Assembly (NCBI GenBank): GCA_041747155.1
Contig: JBGTFQ010000206.1
Span: 1-15,371, forward strand
From: JACDDK01 sp041747155
GTDB lineage: Bacteria > Actinomycetota > Rubrobacteria > Rubrobacterales > Rubrobacteraceae
Direction of reading: 5' to 3'
Length of the DNA stretch: 15,371 bases
In this document: one piece after another, positions 12,891 through 15,371 of the stretch
Numbering within the stretch: the first letter of the stretch is position 1
Layout of the letters: each line of letters begins with the position of its first letter
The notes under the pieces: generated by a model
The model's input: the letters and a program-made list of their open reading frames with translations, nothing else
Told to the model about the DNA's origin: nothing
Database searches by the model: none
Translations under genes and position numbers: made by a program

Positions 12891-12959
12891 TCGCATCAAA
12901 GGCAGAAGGGAGCCACCCCTGAAACGCGAGGCGAGGTCTGTGGATAGATTCTGGTTGAC

Positions 12960-14030
12960 ATGCGTAACATAACGGAGCTTGGGGCTTTGATCTCGGGCCT
13001 CTCCCCCGAGGATCGGGCGGTCGCGGATCGCATCTTGCAAGTCTCCGAAACCACCGGACGCCTCGTACCACCAGAGGGTATGCGCTCCTGGATCGAGAAG
13101 TCCTTCGGCTCCGTCGAAGCCGTAACCGAACAACGCATCATAAAAGTCACCGACCGCGTAACTCTCGAAGGCACGCTCTTTAACGAACTACGCGCGAACC
13201 GCCCGCTGGACACAGCGGTAAGCGTGGACCTCGAACGCGAGATAGAAACCACGACAAACGACCCGTTCTGTAACCCGGAAACCGGAACCCCCGCCGACAT
13301 CTTCGGACGGATACGCGGCGAACGCGCCGTCTCCGCCTCGAACATCGCCAAATACGATGGTTTTCACAGCGTCATAATCTTCGACGAACACAACCCACTG
13401 CGCCTCACCCCAGAGAGCGTCGAAGACTGCGTAACGGTCGCCTCCGAATGGTGCCGCAAGGCTCTCGAAGCCGACCCGGAGGCTCGCTATCCGTTCCTCA
13501 TGTGGAACTGCCTGTGGCGGGCTGGTGGCTCTATAATTCACGGTCACGCGCAAGTGACGGCCACCCGCGACGCCCACTACCCAAAAGTCGAACGTTTGCG
13601 CCGCGCTGCTCTGAGCTATGCTAACGAGACCGGCGCAAACTACTTCGAGGATCTTTACCGTGTCTACGATGCGTTGGGACTCAGCGTACCGCTCGACGGA
13701 GCACGAGCCTTCGCCAGTCTCACGCCGGTAAAAGAGAAAGAGCTTGTCGTGATCCACGACGGACCAGCGGATGCGGATCTCGGAGCCGCGGTCGGCTCTC
13801 TACTGGAACAGTACGTCGAAGAACTCGGCGTTAGGGCTTTCAATGTTGCGTTCTACATTCCACCGCTCACTGAAACACGGGAAGACTGGTCCGGCTTTCC
13901 GGTGGTAGTAAAGATCGTGGACCGCGGAGACCCCGCAAATCGAACCTCCGATATCGGCGCAATGGAACTCTACGCCGCGAGCGTGGTCGCCTCGGACCCG
14001 TTTTGGTTAGCGGAAGCCCTACGCGAGTAA
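12960..14030 (+). CDS. GalT-like HIT-superfamily nucleotidyltransferase or hydrolase
   Basis: This is a 356-residue protein. The key motif is SIIHGHAQVTAT, giving His194-G-His196-A-Gln198. It is the H-x-H-x-Q form of the histidine triad used by galactose-1-phosphate uridylyltransferases and ADP-glucose phosphorylases, where the second His carries the nucleotide. Supporting blocks are DPFCNPETGTPADIFG (101-116), SNIAKYDGFHSVII (127-140), and WNCLWRAGG (182-190) just before the triad. The C-terminal half is less conserved (FNVAFYIPPL, PVVVKIVDRG). I infer nucleotidyl or phosphoryl transfer on a sugar phosphate or dinucleotide; the substrate is unknown and no galactose genes are nearby. The ATG has a weak ribosome site; GTG at 12939 (7 residues longer, GAGG eight bases upstream) is an alternative. 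The stop is 9 nt from the convergent DUF192 gene. Confidence 0.72.
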   Translation: MRNITELGALISGLSPEDRAVADRILQVSETTGRLVPPEGMRSWIEKSFGSVEAVTEQRIIKVTDRVTLEGTLFNELRANRPLDTAVSVDLEREIETTTNDPFCNPETGTPADIFGRIRGERAVSASNIAKYDGFHSVIIFDEHNPLRLTPESVEDCVTVASEWCRKALEADPEARYPFLMWNCLWRAGGSIIHGHAQVTATRDAHYPKVERLRRAALSYANETGANYFEDLYRVYDALGLSVPLDGARAFASLTPVKEKELVVIHDGPADADLGAAVGSLLEQYVEELGVRAFNVAFYIPPLTETREDWSGFPVVVKIVDRGDPANRTSDIGAMELYAASVVASDPFWLAEALRE

Positions 14031-14039
14031 AGTCCCAGC

Positions 14040-14558
14040 CTACTCCGGCAACTCGACGGTATCGCCGACCTTCACGCCGCGCTCGTCGAAGAACCCCTTA
14101 TTGACCTCCAGCGCGTACTGCGCGGGCTCCGAGGAGACGTAATGCGGTGGCTCGTCGTCCAGAGCCTTCATATCCTGGATGTCCACGATACGCTCCTCGG
14201 AGTCTATGTAGGCTATGGAGAGCGGTATCAAGGTGTTTTTCATCCAGAAAGACATCTCGCGCTCGTCTGGATAGACGAAAAGCATCCCCCGTTCTTGCCC
14301 CAGGGTCTCGCGATTCATCAAACCCTGCGCTCGCTCGGCATCGTCATCCGCAACTTCGACCTGAACTGGCACTTCCTTCCCACTAGAAGCCGCTACGAGC
14401 AACTCCCGAAGCTCCACTGATTCTTCAGCCGTCGTCTCCGCGCTTGCGCTGCTCCCGGCGGACTCGGAGCCTCCGCCAGGTTTCTGCCTACTTTCTTCGG
14501 CTTCACAACCGCTTACAAAAGCGAGTAACAGAGTTAAAAGTACAACTGTCCGCTTCAT
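14040..14558 (-). CDS. DUF192-domain lipoprotein
   Basis: This 172-residue exported lipoprotein has a lipobox V-S-G-C with Cys18 after a short hydrophobic signal. A Ser/Glu/Gly-rich linker (19-47) precedes a complete DUF192 domain: VQVEVADDDAERAQGLMNR (65-83), GMLFVYPDEREMSFWMKNT (91-109), PLSIAYID, DIQDMKAL, and PAQYALEVNKGFF then GVKVGD (145-166). DUF192 is a small all-beta domain of unknown function found in bacterial and archaeal envelopes. The ATG overlaps the AlaX stop in an ATGA, so expression is coupled to AlaX. No separate Shine-Dalgarno is obvious. The reason for pairing with a tRNA-editing gene is unclear and may be incidental. Confidence 0.9.
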   Translation of the reverse strand: MKRTVVLLTLLLAFVSGCEAEESRQKPGGGSESAGSSASAETTAEESVELRELLVAASSGKEVPVQVEVADDDAERAQGLMNRETLGQERGMLFVYPDEREMSFWMKNTLIPLSIAYIDSEERIVDIQDMKALDDEPPHYVSSEPAQYALEVNKGFFDERGVKVGDTVELPE

Positions 14559-15265
14559 GTGAGGACGAACTCGATGCGTTCGTTTTCGCGGCCCTTGCTC
14601 TCGTGGCCCGTTATCTCGATCTCCCCTACTTCGCTGGTGTTGGCTACGTGGGTTCCACCATCCGCCTGGGTATCAATGCCTTCTATCTCGACTACTCGGA
14701 CGGTCTTTACGCGCTCGGGGACAAGGTTTACTTGCGTGCGAATTAGATCCGGGGTAGCCAGAGCTTCTGCGCGGGGCAGTTCGTAGACTTTTATAGAACG
14801 CTCCTGGGAGAGAGCTTCGTTGGTGCGGCGTTGTATCTCGTCTACCACGTCCGTCGTCCATTCCTTGGGGAACGAGAAATCCATGCGGGCTCGGTTGGGG
14901 CGTATCTGGCCGCCGGTCACCTTCGCGCCGAATGCCTGCCAGATCACACCGGATAGAACGTGCAGCGCCGTGTGGTATCGCATGTGAGCGTATCGTCGGT
15001 CCCAGTCCAACTCACCCTTCAGCTCACGCACCGTCTCCGGGATAGGCTTATCCAGGACATGGACTATTCGTCCGTCCTCGCGCCGCACGTCGACGACGAG
15101 TGCTTGGATCGGGCCGATGCCGAGTGTGCCTTTGTCGGCGGGTTGACCCCCGCCAGCCGGATAGAAGGCCGTGCGATCCAGGACTACTTCACGACCGTCG
15201 AGGCTAAGTATCCGGGCCTCGAACTCTCGAAGATATGAATCGTCAAGGAAGAGAGCTTCGGTCAC
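14555..15265 (-). CDS. alaX: AlaX-type alanyl-tRNA editing hydrolase
   Basis: This is a 236-residue stand-alone editing protein related to the editing domain of AlaRS. It hydrolyses mischarged Ser-tRNA(Ala), and possibly Gly-tRNA(Ala), in the cytoplasm. The glycine-rich FYPAGGGQPADKG (35-46) belongs to the N-terminal barrel, which places it in the AlaX-M class. Zinc ligands are in H98-T-A-L-H102 and in GGTH206; the fourth position, often Cys in C-G-G-T-H-V, is Asp202. Other conserved blocks are GGQIRPNRARMDFSF and ANTSEVGEIEI. The start is GTG at 15263-15265; the conserved FLDDSYLREFEA right after supports it although the ribosome site is weak. It overlaps the upstream gene by 4 nt (GTGA) and DUF192 by 4 nt (ATGA). 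Confidence 0.92.
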   Translation of the reverse strand: MTEALFLDDSYLREFEARILSLDGREVVLDRTAFYPAGGGQPADKGTLGIGPIQALVVDVRREDGRIVHVLDKPIPETVRELKGELDWDRRYAHMRYHTALHVLSGVIWQAFGAKVTGGQIRPNRARMDFSFPKEWTTDVVDEIQRRTNEALSQERSIKVYELPRAEALATPDLIRTQVNLVPERVKTVRVVEIEGIDTQADGGTHVANTSEVGEIEITGHESKGRENERIEFVLT

Positions 15266-15371
15266 AGGCTGAGGTTGCCCCGTTCGTGGTCTTTGAAGGT
15301 CGCGACCTCACGGTATCCGACACTCTTGACCAGTGGGATGCTCTTCTCGAAGCCCATACCCACTTGGTCGG
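15262..15371 (-). CDS. C-terminal fragment of an unidentified protein
   Basis: An open minus-strand frame enters from the right edge and ends at TGA 15262-15264, giving 35 C-terminal residues that include MGFEKSIPLVKSVGYREVATF and end in ERGNLSL. The TGA overlaps the AlaX GTG by 4 nt, as the other genes of this operon do, which argues that it is real. The ending could fit an acetyltransferase-like protein, but the fragment is too short for a family call. Confidence 0.6.
   Translation of the reverse strand, partial: DQVGMGFEKSIPLVKSVGYREVATFKDHERGNLSL

Noticed and set aside
12584..12959. Short minus-strand frames in the DUF4349/HIT divergent gap
   Set aside because: They are rich in Arg and Gly from GC-rich shadowing, overlap real genes out of frame, and have no ribosome sites or family resemblance.
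14444..14746. Plus-strand frame of 100 codons
   Set aside because: It is antisense to the start of the DUF192 gene and the conserved C-terminal part of AlaX, so it is a shadow frame.
1..15371. CRISPR arrays, insertion sequences, integrases or long tandem repeats
   Set aside because: Reading both strands I found no regularly spaced repeats, transposase or integrase motifs, or terminal inverted repeats.

Overview
The window looks like chromosome from a Gram-positive, moderately high-G+C bacterium. An actinobacterium near the Rubrobacter/Thermoleophilia branch is my best guess. The reasons are a Ddn-type (F420-linked) nitroreductase-fold protein, a DrrA/DrrB-like exporter, a DUF6069-like membrane protein, and DUF4349 and DUF192 lipoproteins. 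The lineage is inferred from gene content only. Almost everything lies on the minus strand.

Layout from left to right. (1) 1-1915: dnaX followed 7 nt later by the start of ybaB, the classic dnaX-ybaB(-recR) order. (2) 2051-2322: a large Bacillus-type SRP RNA with an Alu domain, with a -10 box and a U-run. (3) 2363-4139: a secreted GH73-type glucosaminidase and a MetX-like alpha/beta hydrolase with a TTG start. (4) 4247-5346: the C-terminal stump of an MFS transporter, tRNA-Ser(GGA), and a lone plus-strand 87-aa gene of unknown function closed by a strong terminator. (5) 5353-6216: a 61-aa one-helix membrane protein and a YdjM/DUF457-like membrane protein. (6) 6268-10450: a tightly packed minus-strand operon, in transcription order SDR dehydrogenase, ABC ATPase, two ABC-2 permeases, Ddn-like oxidoreductase, rhodanese. 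(7) 10563-11558: a DUF6069-like membrane protein and a MarR regulator, divergently transcribed from a shared operator. (8) 11713-14030: a DUF4349 lipoprotein and, divergently, a GalT-like HIT-superfamily protein. (9) 14040-15371: a minus-strand operon of an unidentified C-terminal fragment, the AlaX-type tRNA editing protein and a DUF192 lipoprotein, joined by 4-nt overlaps.

The main find is the rhodanese at 6268-6594. A plain ORF caller stops it at an in-frame UGA (6385-6387). The same frame continues for 38 codons with an intact rhodanese C-terminus, and the UGA sits where relatives, as I recall them, carry the second Cys of a C-x4-C pair. A 7-bp hairpin with a G-U-containing 8-nt loop begins 14 nt after the UGA, which fits a bacterial SECIS. 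The best reading is a selenocysteine-containing rhodanese, last of the six genes in an operon of redox and efflux functions.

The second regulatory highlight is the marR/DUF6069-like intergenic region, where the two arms of an inverted repeat coincide with the -35 boxes of opposing promoters. No CRISPR array, insertion sequence, rRNA or prophage gene was seen.
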